Positions 8,319-17,533 of a stretch of 64,000 nucleotides of DNA are shown piece after piece. This DNA is from CAYUWG01 sp964448285. Lineage in GTDB: Bacteria; Bacteroidota; Ignavibacteria; SZUA-365. The position numbers and the translations under genes are program-made. The number at the start of each line of letters is the position of its first letter. Position 1 is the stretch's first letter. The stretch spans positions 1 through 64,000 of the forward strand of contig CAYUWG010000002.1 of the NCBI GenBank assembly GCA_964448285.1. The letters run 5' to 3'. The notes below the pieces were generated by a model, which saw only the letters and a list, made by a program, of their open reading frames with translations, did not search any database and had not been told where the DNA came from.

Positions 8319-8693
8319 GTTCGCTTCATAAAGCTAACGGATGAAACCGTAATGGCCAATGGAGGAAACTCTCCCTTCGAATACTCTCACAGCTTCTGCG
8401 AGACGGCCTTACGAAAAAAGCCGATGAAGGCAGGGAGTGCGTCATGAATGAATCGATACATAGTGAGCAGGGGGTACGGTTTATCCAGCCATGTCGGATT
8501 ATGCTGACTGGAGCAAATCATTGGCTTTTACCAAGAAAGAACGCGAAGGAATCACCCCTAAACAGCGACACGGCTTCAGTGAGCGCGTAAAGGTGAGCGT
8601 ATAAAAACCTGATGAATTTGATTCTCTTCGAACTCTAATGCGGTTGGCAAGAGATGTTTGGTGCTTTGCCGAAAAGTCACCGAAGTATAAGAG
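8319..8693. other. Intergenic stretch with no convincing gene
   Basis: About 375 bases between two minus-strand genes. The part near 8319 must carry the promoter of the recA-region run. A 37-codon plus-strand frame (8491-8604) has a charged, helix-like product but no good ribosome-binding site, and I do not call it. I see no tRNA, repeat or strong terminator here. The part next to the Septu-like nuclease could hold its transcription end, but no hairpin with a T-tract is visible. Confidence 0.5.
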
Positions 8694-9428
8694 TCATGCC
8701 TTCCCTCCATGAGGCAACTGATCCGGGTTCGGTGCAGGAACGACGGGTTGCGTAGTTATAGGATCGAAACAACCGCTCTCTCGTGTTCCTGGGAATGCAT
8801 CAATCAGTTGCTTTCGAATGTTCGTGTTTCCAGCGAAAACAGCCATCCAAATACTGAAGAAGCCTGTGTACATAGCATTACGCACTGCCTGTCGCTCGAA
8901 GGATGCATTGCCCGGATTGCTATCAACATCTTTCTTCACTTCGTTAGCCAGCGCCCATGCGTTCATCCGTTGTGAAACCCGATCGAGTGCAATGAGTTTA
9001 CCGTTCTCATCCGTGATTTGCGATCCGAGCCTGTCGAGTCCGACGAGTGAAAGAGTCCTAGCAGCCATGCTCTGAATATTGCCGGATGTATTTCGAGCAG
9101 GACGCACTGTGCCATCTTCCGAATATTCTACTGCGACGAACGTATTGTCGCGGTCAGGAAGAAGGACATCCGCTACGTTGACATCCTGGGTTCGCTTCGT
9201 CGAGTTACAGTTCACGCATGCGAGAAGGAAATTCTCCCATCGCCCCTCGAGACGCACATATTGCGGGAGGCCCTTCGGTTGGATGTGCTCGACGGCAAGG
9301 CCTGCGTTGATTCTCCGCTCACAATAGCTACAGTAGATTCCGAGACGAGAGATCAACGTTGGGCAAGCATCACGATAATCGACAAAATCGTTCGGTTGGG
9401 GAGAGGTGTTCCGCCGGACGGGTCTCAT
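8694..9428 (-). CDS. ptuB: HNH endonuclease of a Septu-like defence pair (PtuB-like)
   Basis: A 244-residue HNH nuclease. The zinc-stabilised motif is complete: C33-S-Y-C36, then V-E-H48-I-Q-P-K, then N66-F-L-L-A-C71-V-N-C74-N-S-T-K. This H-x-P-K / C-x-x-C-N pattern matches PtuB-type nucleases paired with an ABC-like ATPase in Septu anti-phage systems and in some retrons. It begins 3 bases after the stop of the ATPase gene, so the two are one operon and likely form a complex. In Septu, the ATPase is thought to control the nuclease, which damages nucleic acid on phage infection. No reverse transcriptase is present, so this is not a complete retron. The symbol is by context and motif. Confidence 0.82.
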   Translation of the reverse strand: MRPVRRNTSPQPNDFVDYRDACPTLISRLGIYCSYCERRINAGLAVEHIQPKGLPQYVRLEGRWENFLLACVNCNSTKRTQDVNVADVLLPDRDNTFVAVEYSEDGTVRPARNTSGNIQSMAARTLSLVGLDRLGSQITDENGKLIALDRVSQRMNAWALANEVKKDVDSNPGNASFERQAVRNAMYTGFFSIWMAVFAGNTNIRKQLIDAFPGTRESGCFDPITTQPVVPAPNPDQLPHGGKA

Positions 9429-9431
9429 CCA

Positions 9432-10733
9432 TTACTCTCCAAGTGCTGCTACGCGCTTCATTTCGAGGAACGCCTGAAAAGCCGGGTTGTCCGAATAGGG
9501 AGCGATATCACGAGCGAGCTGGTCCAGGAACTCGGCGAGTTTTTCCTTCTGCGTCTTCTTCGCTTCTTCAAGTTTCTCAAGGTAATGACGCGCCACGCCT
9601 TTCATCTCTTCGTAGCGCGCACCGACATTCGGATTCGGGACTCCTTGGAGCCCGCGAACGATATCTTCGAGGGAGAGATTCCCAAGGAAAGCCGTTGGTT
9701 GCCCTTCCAGCATGAGGAGTTCCTCACCGGACCTGAGCGATTGAATGAGAAAAGTGGAATGTGTTGTACAAATGAACTGGATTCTCGGAAACGTCGTTCG
9801 CAAGTCCTCAATCACGTGCCGCTGCCAGGTCGGATGCAGGTGGAGATCGAGTTCATCGATCAGGACCACGCCGGGTGTTTCGGTGAGGATTTCTCCGTTC
9901 AACTGAGGATTGAGCGTCGCTGCTTTCTGTGCGATGTCGCCGACGAGCGCAAGCATACAGCGCTGCCCGTCGCTAAGATTGTTGAACGGTTGCCGTTCTT
10001 CCCCTCCGAACTCAACCACGACTTCACCGAGTTTCGGATCGAATGACACATCGCGAGCGCCTTGGATATTTCGCACCAATGCCTCACGGACGACCCGGTA
10101 GGCCGAAGTTTCTTTCCCTTGCTGCTGAAAAGCCATCCAGGATTGTCTCGCTATCCATGCAACCATTTCCGACACGGAAAGACGTGGGTCAACACTATTG
10201 CGATACCCGTACAGTCTCGACTGTTTTTCCTTAGGAAGCTGCTGCCCTGACTTTATCTGTGCTTGCTCTCGCGGAACGTTCCAAAGTCTTCCAGTACCAT
10301 AATATGAGATGAGTGGAAGGATAATGAACGCTCCTTCGCGTATTTCCTTTTCCGCCTTCTCAGCAAGATCTTTTACATCCCGAGCGTTTACACGAGTAGT
10401 CCGGCCTGACGGCGTCGTCAGAGAGCGCTGCCATTTCAGAGACCTATCCAATACAACACCGCGCGCTTCAACGACACAAGGGAACTGCTTCTCCCATGTT
10501 GCCATGGATTCAGTCAAAAATCCTTGGAAACGCACGTCTTCAGGTCGAATGTGACGACTATCGTATCCCCGTATTCCTAAAAACCAACTGCCGGCTGCAA
10601 TGGAGAGCGCATCGAGAAGGGAAGTCTTTCCCGTCCCGTTCTCACCGACGACAAGGTTGAACTCCGGATGAAAATCGAATGTACGTTTCGTAAAACCTTT
10701 GAAGTTCTCGACAATTAGAGTGTCAATTCGCAT
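9432..10733 (-). CDS. ptuA: AAA/ABC-type ATPase of a Septu-like defence pair (PtuA-like)
   Basis: A 433-residue SMC/ABC-type ATPase. Walker A is G-E-N-G-T-G-K-T (30-37). The ABC signature is N-L-S-D-G-Q (252-257), Walker B is V-V-L-I-D-E-L-D (289-296) followed by L-H-L-H-P-x-W-Q, and the switch histidine is in C-T-T-H-S (322-326). The family includes PtuA of Septu and related AAA_21 proteins; there is no Toprim domain, so it is not an OLD nuclease. Together with the HNH gene 3 bases downstream it forms a two-gene defence operon. About 190 bases without a gene lie upstream (10734-10922), where the promoter should be. It is flanked by housekeeping genes on both sides, so the pair looks like a small defence insertion. 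Confidence 0.84.
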   Translation of the reverse strand: MRIDTLIVENFKGFTKRTFDFHPEFNLVVGENGTGKTSLLDALSIAAGSWFLGIRGYDSRHIRPEDVRFQGFLTESMATWEKQFPCVVEARGVVLDRSLKWQRSLTTPSGRTTRVNARDVKDLAEKAEKEIREGAFIILPLISYYGTGRLWNVPREQAQIKSGQQLPKEKQSRLYGYRNSVDPRLSVSEMVAWIARQSWMAFQQQGKETSAYRVVREALVRNIQGARDVSFDPKLGEVVVEFGGEERQPFNNLSDGQRCMLALVGDIAQKAATLNPQLNGEILTETPGVVLIDELDLHLHPTWQRHVIEDLRTTFPRIQFICTTHSTFLIQSLRSGEELLMLEGQPTAFLGNLSLEDIVRGLQGVPNPNVGARYEEMKGVARHYLEKLEEAKKTQKEKLAEFLDQLARDIAPYSDNPAFQAFLEMKRVAALGE

Positions 10734-10922
10734 GGGAGATCTGCAACTGTGTAATCAAGTATTAGCTTCGCGGATGGCATGAACGAGTGCGAAAGTGTTT
10801 TGAAAAGTGATAATACTGATATGATCATGTGTGATATCCACTTGATTATACGTTCAATAATACACATTCATCGGTTTGACCCAATATTGATCCACCGTTA
10901 TTCTCTGCGCTCGATGCCCATC

Positions 10923-11855
10923 TCACAATCCCAATTTCTTCGTCGTCTTGAAATGCAGCTTCGCAAATCGACCGAGCGCGGAGCGTCCTTGTGTCTGAAC
11001 GATATGCCGCGCCGCTTGTTCGATTGCGGCTTCGTTCGATGAGCCGAACGGAAGCGCAATGCCGGCAAGCTCCTTCAGTTGCTTCATGCGATGCACGAAC
11101 ACGTCGCGAGCTAAGATCGCTGCCGCCGCAACTGCGGGGTCCTGCTCGGCTTTCGTGCGCTCGATCACGTTGATGTTCTTCCCACGCGTGAAGAGGTTTT
11201 TCCTTACCGATTCCTTTGCGCTGAATTGATCCACTACCGCGTGCGTGACTTCCGGGAAACGCGCGAGCAGGTTCTCGATTGCACGCGCATGTTGCCATGC
11301 GAGGAGATTCTGCGAGTTGCCGCGAAAGCTCTCGGCAACGAGCAGTTCGTTGTACCGCTCCGGCATCGTCACGACGATGTCGAACGCACCGGCACAGATT
11401 CGCCGCACGTCCTTTGCCGCAGTTGCGATTGCCGCCTGCTGCATCAGCTTGCTGTCGCGAAGCAGAACGGATTTCAATTGCAGGCGCGTGTCCGGAGTCA
11501 GCAAAACGGCAGCCGTGACGAGCGGCCCGAAGTAATCGCCCTTTCCGGATTCATCGACGCCGATCCACGATTCGACGCTGTCATTGAAGAAGCTGCTCGT
11601 GAGAGGCTCGCTGCCAACCGTGAGCATGCGTACAGATTCCGCGAAGGGCGTGGCCTTCCCTTGCACTTTTATCGTCAGCATTCCTTTGGCATTGAACCAA
11701 ACGACGAGCTTCACTTTTTCGGCGCCATTATGCACCAAGGCATCGACGTGCCACTCGCCACTTCCGGTTTCACCGATCATCAATTCGGCTTCACGGTATC
11801 GCGCGAGGATGCGATGGAGTTCGTTGAGCGCCTTCTGTCGGGATTCTTCGGCCAT
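10923..11855 (-). CDS. rnhC: Ribonuclease HIII
   Basis: A 310-residue RNase HIII, which cleaves RNA in RNA-DNA hybrids. An N-terminal TBP-like substrate-binding domain (about 1-90) precedes the catalytic domain, which is the difference from RNase HII. The catalytic motif is G-V-D-E-S-G-K-G-D-Y-F-G-P-L-V (99-113, Asp101 and Glu102), with L-L-R-D-S-K (131-136), V-V-D-Q-F and A-A-A-A-I-L-A-R-D. Length is normal. It is divergent from the M23 peptidase gene with only 51 bases between them, so the two promoters must overlap or be very compact. Confidence 0.95.
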   Translation of the reverse strand: MAEESRQKALNELHRILARYREAELMIGETGSGEWHVDALVHNGAEKVKLVVWFNAKGMLTIKVQGKATPFAESVRMLTVGSEPLTSSFFNDSVESWIGVDESGKGDYFGPLVTAAVLLTPDTRLQLKSVLLRDSKLMQQAAIATAAKDVRRICAGAFDIVVTMPERYNELLVAESFRGNSQNLLAWQHARAIENLLARFPEVTHAVVDQFSAKESVRKNLFTRGKNINVIERTKAEQDPAVAAAAILARDVFVHRMKQLKELAGIALPFGSSNEAAIEQAARHIVQTQGRSALGRFAKLHFKTTKKLGL

Positions 11856-11906
11856 GATCGGTTTTCTCGGTTGGGATGCTGTTTATGAATCGGTATTTTC
11901 TTTTCG

Positions 11907-13220
11907 ATGAGTCTGCCGCCTGTTCACCGCACTCAACTTAAAAATTATCGCTCTCTCTTCTGGCTCTTCGGCCTGCTTGTCGTCGTTGGCTGCGGAACCT
12001 ATCTCATCACTTCTACGATGGGCGCCGATAAGCAAGCGCCGCTTCCGGTGGAAGACCCGTCCGCGCATTGGCCCCGGCTTATCGATAGCGCCGTTGCGCG
12101 AGGGTGCAGAGAGTATCGCGGAGAGATCGAACGTGGAATGCCTTTCAGCGGCTCGCTGCTCGATGCGGGAATTCCAGCGCAGACAACTCAGCAGATTTGC
12201 TCATTGCTGGAAAGCATCGGTTTTGACTTTCGCAATTGCAAACCCCGTCAGCCGTTTATCGCACAGATGGATTCGTCCGGAAAACTCGCACGCTTTCGTT
12301 TCGAAGTCGATGTTGCGCGAAGTTACTGGATCCGACCGGACTCCTCGAATACCCTGCATGCTGAGCTTTTCACGAAACCCATAACGGAGGAGTTGATCTC
12401 CGTGGAAGGGCAGGTCGAATCGTCCGTGTATAACGCGATCATCGCGCTCGGCGAAAAGCCCGAATTGATCGCTGCATATGCAGACGTATTGGGGTACGAT
12501 ATCGATTTCATTTTCGACCCACGATTCGGAGATCGCTTTCGCATGTTGGTTCTTCGGCAGAAGCTCGATGGAAACATCATCGGCTACGGGCGTTTGCTTG
12601 CAGCGGAATATTCCGGCTCTGAAACAGGGGACGTTCATGCGTACTGGTTCAGCGATTCGCTTGGGAAAGTGAAAGGATGGTACGCCAAGGACGGGAGAAA
12701 CGTCCAGCGGGCTTTCATGCGGTCGCCGCTCAGCATCCTTCGCGTCACGAGTACCTTTGGGATGAGAACACATCCGATATCCGGGAGATGGAAGATGCAC
12801 ACGGGAATGGATTATGGCGCGCCAACAGGTACACCGGTTTGGTCGGTTGCATCGGGCGTGGTAACTCATGCAGGACGTCGTGGAGGATATGGAAATCTTG
12901 TCGAGATCTCCCATCCAGGCGGAATCAAAACGCGCTACGCCCATCTCTCGCGTATTCTCGTCAGAAGAGGCCAGGCCGTTCGCCAGCAACAGACGATCGG
13001 GAAAGTCGGCAGCACCGGTTATTCAACGGCGCCGCATTTACACTTCGAGTTTCTCGTCAACGGCAGGCATACGGTTCAGCGTAAGGTGAAGAATCCCCCG
13101 TTGAAACGCATTCCGGATCAATTTCTCCCGCAGTTCAAAGCGGCAGTTGACCGGATCGAAGAAAAGTGGCGTGAGGCAAAAACAGTACGAGCGACCTCGT
13201 TGGCCGCTCGCACGCAGTAA
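11907..13220 (+). CDS. M23-family peptidoglycan endopeptidase, membrane-anchored
   Basis: A 437-residue protein with an N-terminal membrane segment (about 17-36), a periplasmic region and a C-terminal LytM/M23 domain. Zinc ligands are visible: H298-x-x-x-D302 in M-H-T-G-M-D-Y-G, His346 in Y-A-H-L, and H377-L-H379 in A-P-H-L-H-F-E. These endopeptidases cleave peptide cross-links in peptidoglycan during growth or division. The residues before the domain (about 160-270) resemble the OapA/opacity-type region common in large M23 proteins. It is divergent from rnhC and convergent with the DUF4097-like gene. All zinc ligands are present, so it should be active rather than an EnvC-like activator. Confidence 0.9.
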   Translation: MSLPPVHRTQLKNYRSLFWLFGLLVVVGCGTYLITSTMGADKQAPLPVEDPSAHWPRLIDSAVARGCREYRGEIERGMPFSGSLLDAGIPAQTTQQICSLLESIGFDFRNCKPRQPFIAQMDSSGKLARFRFEVDVARSYWIRPDSSNTLHAELFTKPITEELISVEGQVESSVYNAIIALGEKPELIAAYADVLGYDIDFIFDPRFGDRFRMLVLRQKLDGNIIGYGRLLAAEYSGSETGDVHAYWFSDSLGKVKGWYAKDGRNVQRAFMRSPLSILRVTSTFGMRTHPISGRWKMHTGMDYGAPTGTPVWSVASGVVTHAGRRGGYGNLVEISHPGGIKTRYAHLSRILVRRGQAVRQQQTIGKVGSTGYSTAPHLHFEFLVNGRHTVQRKVKNPPLKRIPDQFLPQFKAAVDRIEEKWREAKTVRATSLAARTQ

Positions 13221-13241
13221 ACCGCACCGTTTTGCTTGGCG

Positions 13242-14180
13242 TTATTTCCTGATCGTAAGATCTCCAAACTTCGTTTCGAGCGCGATCGTCGCTGAACCCG
13301 TTCCAACGGAACCGATGAGATCCTCTTTTGTCGGTCCGTACTTTTTCTTCCGGGAAGGTTCTCGTTCGGTAAGTGGGATATCACTTTTCACGGAGCCGTA
13401 GGCTGTCTTGGCTTCGATGTGGCCGGAGAAGGATTGATTCAGCCATACCTCGACGCTTCCATACGCATTTGCCACTGATCCGCCGACCATGTCTTTCACT
13501 TTCACAGAGCCCATTTTCGATTCGATCGTCACGGGTTTTTTCGAACCGGATATTTCCGTCGCGCCAAACGCGTTCATGAACTCTCCGCCTTCGATATCGA
13601 ATGCCCGGATTTTGCCGTTCTTGTTTTCGATCCGGCAACTCCCGGTAATGCTATTGACATTCGTGCTTCCAAAGCTGTTCTTCACGCTGATGTTCGCACA
13701 GCGGGTCACATCGACGGCTCCGAATTTCCCATCGATGTCCACCTTACCGAAAATGTTTTCTGTCTTTGTCGAGCCGAAGCTGTTCATCACATTCAATTGC
13801 GTTGACTTCGGAACGAGGACCGAGACATGAATCGACCGCGAACAGTCGTTGCAGTTACTTTCGAACTTCGACGTGCCTGTTTCGATGGTCACCTTATTCC
13901 GCGATCCTTCGATTGAAACGTCGATGCCCTCCGCGATTTCCTTCGCGTCCTCATCCGATTCGTCTTTGATTTTAATCGTCACCTTCACCGCGACGATGTT
14001 TGCATCACCGCCTTTCACGACGACGCTTCCGAACCGGTTGTTCACGAACACGCTGACGTTTGGATCGACCTCGAACTTCTTCTCGACCTTGCGTTCATAC
14101 GTCTGTGCAAAGCCGTGCGAGACGATGATGGCTCCGGTGAGAAGGGTCAACAGAAAGTATTTCATGCGTTCGCGTTTCAT
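13242..14180 (-). CDS. Exported DUF4097-like beta-solenoid protein
   Basis: A 312-residue exported protein with a signal peptide (L-L-T-G-A-I-I-V-S-H-G-F-A-Q). The mature part is a series of short beta-repeats with recurring N-x-F-G-S/A and x-Y-G-S-V-x-V turns, the pattern of DUF4097/DUF2807 head-like solenoid domains. It is the third gene of an ECF sigma operon; its ATG at 14180 has GAGGA 7 bases upstream and lies 10 bases after the anti-sigma stop (an alternative ATG is at 14165). Proteins of this type often accompany ECF/anti-sigma pairs and may act in envelope sensing; that role is inference. Two cysteines in C-N-D-C could form a disulfide or bind a ligand. Confidence 0.75.
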   Translation of the reverse strand: MKRERMKYFLLTLLTGAIIVSHGFAQTYERKVEKKFEVDPNVSVFVNNRFGSVVVKGGDANIVAVKVTIKIKDESDEDAKEIAEGIDVSIEGSRNKVTIETGTSKFESNCNDCSRSIHVSVLVPKSTQLNVMNSFGSTKTENIFGKVDIDGKFGAVDVTRCANISVKNSFGSTNVNSITGSCRIENKNGKIRAFDIEGGEFMNAFGATEISGSKKPVTIESKMGSVKVKDMVGGSVANAYGSVEVWLNQSFSGHIEAKTAYGSVKSDIPLTEREPSRKKKYGPTKEDLIGSVGTGSATIALETKFGDLTIRK

Positions 14181-14190
14181 GACTTTGTCC

Positions 14191-14802
14191 TCATTGAATC
14201 TGTGTATCTGTTTCTGAAATCATTTCCTGAAGCACGTTCTGCAGATCGGCATATGCCGTCAACAGATAGTGCTGGACGACGGGGTTCGAACGGTTGTTCT
14301 TCAGCGCCTGCTTGCAGTCCGCGATAGAGTTTCTCAGGTAGGCGATCCGTTCAGCGCGAAGCGCCGCAAGCTCCGGATCGATCGTATTGCGTTCGCTGAG
14401 AAGCTGCAGCGACATTTTTTCGATCGCGCGTTCGTAGTAGAACATCGCCTGCTCGATATCCGCCTGCACTTCTTCGATGTATCCGGGTTCGACAGGCCCA
14501 TCGAAAGAGACGATCTCACTGACAGGCTGCGAACGATCATTGATGAGATAAATGCTCGTCGCGATACCGACGGTCAGTATGACCGCATAGGTCACGTATG
14601 CAAGCATCGGCGCGCGTTTCCCAAACCAACGCTGGAAGAACCCCGGAAACGGAAGGATGGAAGCCTGCGAATCGCTGCGGTCACGCTCGGCCCGCAATCG
14701 CCCATGAATGATAGGCCAGAGCGAAGGCGACGGCTCATGGGGAGGAAGCTTGCTTGCCGCTTCTTCAATGCGGCGATCCATTGAATCATCGTGCTGTGTC
14801 AT
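14191..14802 (-). CDS. Probable anti-sigma factor, single-pass membrane protein
   Basis: A 203-residue protein with a cytoplasmic N-terminus (about 1-63), one transmembrane helix (about 66-87) and an extracytoplasmic domain predicted to be mostly helical. Its start overlaps the stop of the ECF sigma gene by 4 bases (ATGA type), the typical arrangement of an anti-sigma factor. The N-terminal part lacks the H-x-x-x-C-x-x-C zinc motif of ZAS-type anti-sigma factors, so the sigma-binding mode is probably different. The C-terminal domain is rich in Glu/Arg/Leu and could be the sensor. The call rests on position and topology. Confidence 0.72.
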   Translation of the reverse strand: MTQHDDSMDRRIEEAASKLPPHEPSPSLWPIIHGRLRAERDRSDSQASILPFPGFFQRWFGKRAPMLAYVTYAVILTVGIATSIYLINDRSQPVSEIVSFDGPVEPGYIEEVQADIEQAMFYYERAIEKMSLQLLSERNTIDPELAALRAERIAYLRNSIADCKQALKNNRSNPVVQHYLLTAYADLQNVLQEMISETDTQIQ

Positions 14803-15416
14803 TGTTCAACTCTGTTGCTCAGGATACGTTCTTCGATCAATCTCTTTTTCAATACTCCACGCGCGCGGTGATAGTACGACTTGGACGTGCCGATGCGAAT
14901 GTCCAGGGCATCGGCGATTTCAGGATGCGTCAAACCCTCAGTGGCGTAAAGGAGAAACACCGAGCGTTGCAGCTCGGGAAGCAATGAGATTTCGCGTTCG
15001 AGAAAATCGATCAGGAGTGCGTCAGGCGTGTCGGCCTCTTGTGCGGGATGCATTGCTTCTTCGCGGAAATCGGTACTCGTCTCACGAGGCTTTCTCTTGC
15101 GCTTCAGGCTGATGCATGTGTTCAGCGTTACACGATAAAGCCAGGTTGTGAACTTCGACTCACCGTGGAAGTGACGAATGTTCCGGTAGAGTTGGACAAA
15201 GGTCTCCTGCAAGGCATCCTCGGCATCTTCCCTGTTTCCATAGAAACGGTATGCAAGAGAATAAAGGAACGACCGCGATTTGCGATACAATTCCTCATAT
15301 GCCTCAAGGTCGCCCGCCTGACAACGTCGGATAACCTCATCCTGAATGAGCGGGAGTTTGTTGCCTGAAGCAGATTGTCCGTTCAAAGTTGGCTCTATGA
15401 TGGTGGCGGCGTTCAT
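14799..15416 (-). CDS. ECF-type RNA polymerase sigma factor
   Basis: A 205-residue ECF sigma factor. Region 2 (about 26-95) contains Y-R-F-Y-G-N-R-E-D-A-E-D-A-L-Q-E-T-F and F-T-T-W-L-Y-R-V-T-L-N; region 4 (about 140-190) contains L-P-E-L-Q-R-S-V-F-L-L and a helix-turn-helix with T-H-P-E-I-A-D-A-L. There are no regions 1 or 3, as expected. It heads an operon with the membrane anti-sigma factor and the DUF4097-like protein, and is divergent from the PDZ protein gene across a 145-base space. By analogy, it may drive its own operon and that PDZ gene in response to envelope stress; this is inference. Confidence 0.93.
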   Translation of the reverse strand: MNAATIIEPTLNGQSASGNKLPLIQDEVIRRCQAGDLEAYEELYRKSRSFLYSLAYRFYGNREDAEDALQETFVQLYRNIRHFHGESKFTTWLYRVTLNTCISLKRKRKPRETSTDFREEAMHPAQEADTPDALLIDFLEREISLLPELQRSVFLLYATEGLTHPEIADALDIRIGTSKSYYHRARGVLKKRLIEERILSNRVEQ

Positions 15417-15561
15417 CTGCGTGTGTAGGACGCAGCGAGCGGAAAAAGGGTTGCAGGGAAAACTTCATTCTCAGGGAACCCGTGTTTCCCCTGTCCGTCT
15501 AATCCCTCGTGAATGTAGAAAATTTCTTTCTCCCACTACATGAAATTATGGAGTACATCTT

Positions 15562-16647
15562 ATGCTGAAACATCTTATCAACGGAGTCATTTGTCTCACA
15601 CTGCTCTTGCCGGGTGCAATCCGAGCGCAGGACGATGAAGAACCGCGCATCGAAAAGAAAACGAAAATTGTCATCAAGGGCGGATGGCTCGGTGTTGAAA
15701 TCGAAAACATCACTCCGGAGTTGAAGGAATCGAAAAATCTCAGCGTCGATAAAGGAGCTTATGTCCGATCCGTTGTCGATGACAGCCCGGCGGACAGCGC
15801 GGGCATCGAGAAAGGTGATGTGATTGTCCAATTCGGTAAGACGCAGATTTCAGATCCCACGTCCTTGATGGATGCCGTGAAAAAGCTTGAACCCGGAACG
15901 ATGGTTGACGTCGTCGTTCACAGAGGTTCTGAGAAAAAAACCGTGCATGCCCGCATAGCCGACCGTGACAAAGGTGAAAAGCGCATTCGTGCTCGCGTGT
16001 ATTCAGTACCGAGAGCGCCGAGTGTTCCAAGACCTCCCGATCCACCTGCCGTATTCTCCTGGAAGGGAAATACGAAATCGACCTATGGTCTCACGATTGA
16101 AACGCTGAATGAACAGCTCGCCGAATATTTCGGCGCACCGAACAAGAAAGGCATTCTCGTAAAGAATGTAAAGAAGGACAGCAAAGCCGATAAAGCCGGA
16201 TTCAAAGCCGGTGACGTAATCGTCAGAGCCGGTAAGAAAACGATCGAGAAGGTTGGGGATTTCACGAATGTCTTTGGCGCATATGACGTCGGAGAAAAAA
16301 TCGCCGTTGAAGTCTATCGCAAAGGCGAAAGAAAAACCCTGACGCTGGAAGTCGCAGAGGATTCTTCCGATTCATTCTCCTATCGCTTCTTTTCCCATCC
16401 CGGGGACTTTGAGTTCGAATTCGACGGCGACGGCTCTCGCTTGTTCGATGGTGATATCGATATCGATGTGGATCTCGACATTATGAGAAAAGACCTTGAG
16501 GACTCGCTCTTGAATCATGAGGAGATGTTCGACAACCTTCGGGGGGACATTTCCCGGATGAAGGATCGTACCCGAAAAGCGCAAAAGGAATTGCAGGATT
16601 CGATGAAGAAGAAATTGATTATCGAGAAGCGCATGACAGAGATTTAA
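15562..16647 (+). CDS. Periplasmic protein with two PDZ domains
   Basis: A 361-residue exported protein: signal peptide (1-22), PDZ domain 1 (about 40-130, with G-W-L-G-V-E-I and D-S-P-A-D-S-A-G-I-E-K-G-D-V-I), a Pro-rich linker, PDZ domain 2 (about 172-265, with K-A-G-F-K-A-G-D-V-I-V), and a charged, coiled-coil-like C-terminus. No Ser protease domain of the DegP/HtrA type is present, so it is a PDZ-only adaptor or chaperone. It faces the ECF sigma operon across a shared intergenic region, which suggests control by that sigma factor. A good terminator follows. PDZ domains in such proteins usually bind unfolded C-termini or inner-membrane partners. Confidence 0.85.
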   Translation: MLKHLINGVICLTLLLPGAIRAQDDEEPRIEKKTKIVIKGGWLGVEIENITPELKESKNLSVDKGAYVRSVVDDSPADSAGIEKGDVIVQFGKTQISDPTSLMDAVKKLEPGTMVDVVVHRGSEKKTVHARIADRDKGEKRIRARVYSVPRAPSVPRPPDPPAVFSWKGNTKSTYGLTIETLNEQLAEYFGAPNKKGILVKNVKKDSKADKAGFKAGDVIVRAGKKTIEKVGDFTNVFGAYDVGEKIAVEVYRKGERKTLTLEVAEDSSDSFSYRFFSHPGDFEFEFDGDGSRLFDGDIDIDVDLDIMRKDLEDSLLNHEEMFDNLRGDISRMKDRTRKAQKELQDSMKKKLIIEKRMTEI

Positions 16648-16700
16648 CCGCTCGTTCAGTCAGGGAATACTGGTTTGGCTGGTAATCCTGAAGCGACATG

Positions 16701-16729
16701 ACGGAGACTTTTCGAGTCTCCGTTTTTTT
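16701..16729 (+). terminator. Rho-independent terminator of the PDZ gene
   Basis: A perfect 9-bp stem (ACGGAGACT at 16701-16709 pairing with 16715-16723), a 5-base loop and a run of T residues. It lies about 50 bases after the stop of the PDZ-protein gene. Confidence 0.92.
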
Positions 16730-16756
16730 CTACTCAGGGTGCGAGTAACTTCCGAC

Positions 16757-17533
16757 ATGGAATACCTCGTCATCTGCATCGCTGCGCTGCTGACTTCCGC
16801 GCTGACGTTGTTCTCCGGCTTTGGTCTCGGGACGCTGCTCCTGCCGGCGTTCGCGTTATTCTTTCCCATCGACCTCGCAGTCGGCTTGACCGCGATCGTA
16901 CATTTTCTCAATAACCTGTTCAAGATATCGCTCCTTGGACGCCACGCGGATTTACGCACCGCATTGTTATTTGGCGGGGCCGCTATTCCGAGTGCGATTC
17001 TCGGCGCCGCGATTCTCGTCATGCTGTCTGGATTGCAACCGCTGACGGTGTATCAAATCGGAGGTCATGAGTTCATGATCATGCCGGTCAACGCAATCGT
17101 TGCAGCGCTCATGATCGCCTTCGCGGTGCTTGAAGTTACACCGCGGTTCGATACGTGGTCTTTCGACCGGAAGTGGCTGCCTCTCGGAGGAATACTCAGC
17201 GGTTTCTTCGGCGGGCTTTCAGGTCATCAGGGAGCGCTTCGCAGTGCATTCCTTCTTCGCTCCGGATTGACGAAAGAAGCGTTCATCGCGACGGGAATTC
17301 TCATTGCGTGCGTGATCGATATTACGCGGCTCAGCGTTTATGCGACGCACTTTTCCAGTACGGGTATCGGTGAGCAATCGGGTTTGCTTATCGCTGCTAC
17401 GCTCTCGGCGTTCACGGGTGCTTTTCTTGGTGCACGCCTCATGAAGAAAGTGACGATGCGGTTCATTCGGTGGAGCGTTGCCACACTGCTGCTCCTCATC
17501 GCATTGGGATTAGGATCGGGAATTCTTGCCTAA
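16757..17533 (+). CDS. TSUP (TauE/SafE) family membrane permease
   Basis: A 258-residue integral membrane protein with about seven to eight hydrophobic helices. The N-terminal helix (M-E-Y-L-V-I-C-I-A-A-L-L) followed by F-S-G-F-G-L-G-T-L-L-L-P-A-F and the second-half repeat G-G-I-L-S-G-F-F-G-G-L-S-G-H-Q-G are characteristic of the TSUP/DUF81 family, which moves small anions such as sulfite or sulfonates. The substrate cannot be told. I prefer the ATG at 16757; a GTG at 16739 would add six residues. It follows the PDZ-gene terminator and ends 4 bases inside the convergent histidine kinase gene. Confidence 0.85.
   Translation: MEYLVICIAALLTSALTLFSGFGLGTLLLPAFALFFPIDLAVGLTAIVHFLNNLFKISLLGRHADLRTALLFGGAAIPSAILGAAILVMLSGLQPLTVYQIGGHEFMIMPVNAIVAALMIAFAVLEVTPRFDTWSFDRKWLPLGGILSGFFGGLSGHQGALRSAFLLRSGLTKEAFIATGILIACVIDITRLSVYATHFSSTGIGEQSGLLIAATLSAFTGAFLGARLMKKVTMRFIRWSVATLLLLIALGLGSGILA

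Noticed and set aside
8694..10733. Retron with PtuAB effector
   Set aside because: No reverse transcriptase gene and no msr/msd-like structure in the neighbouring gaps.
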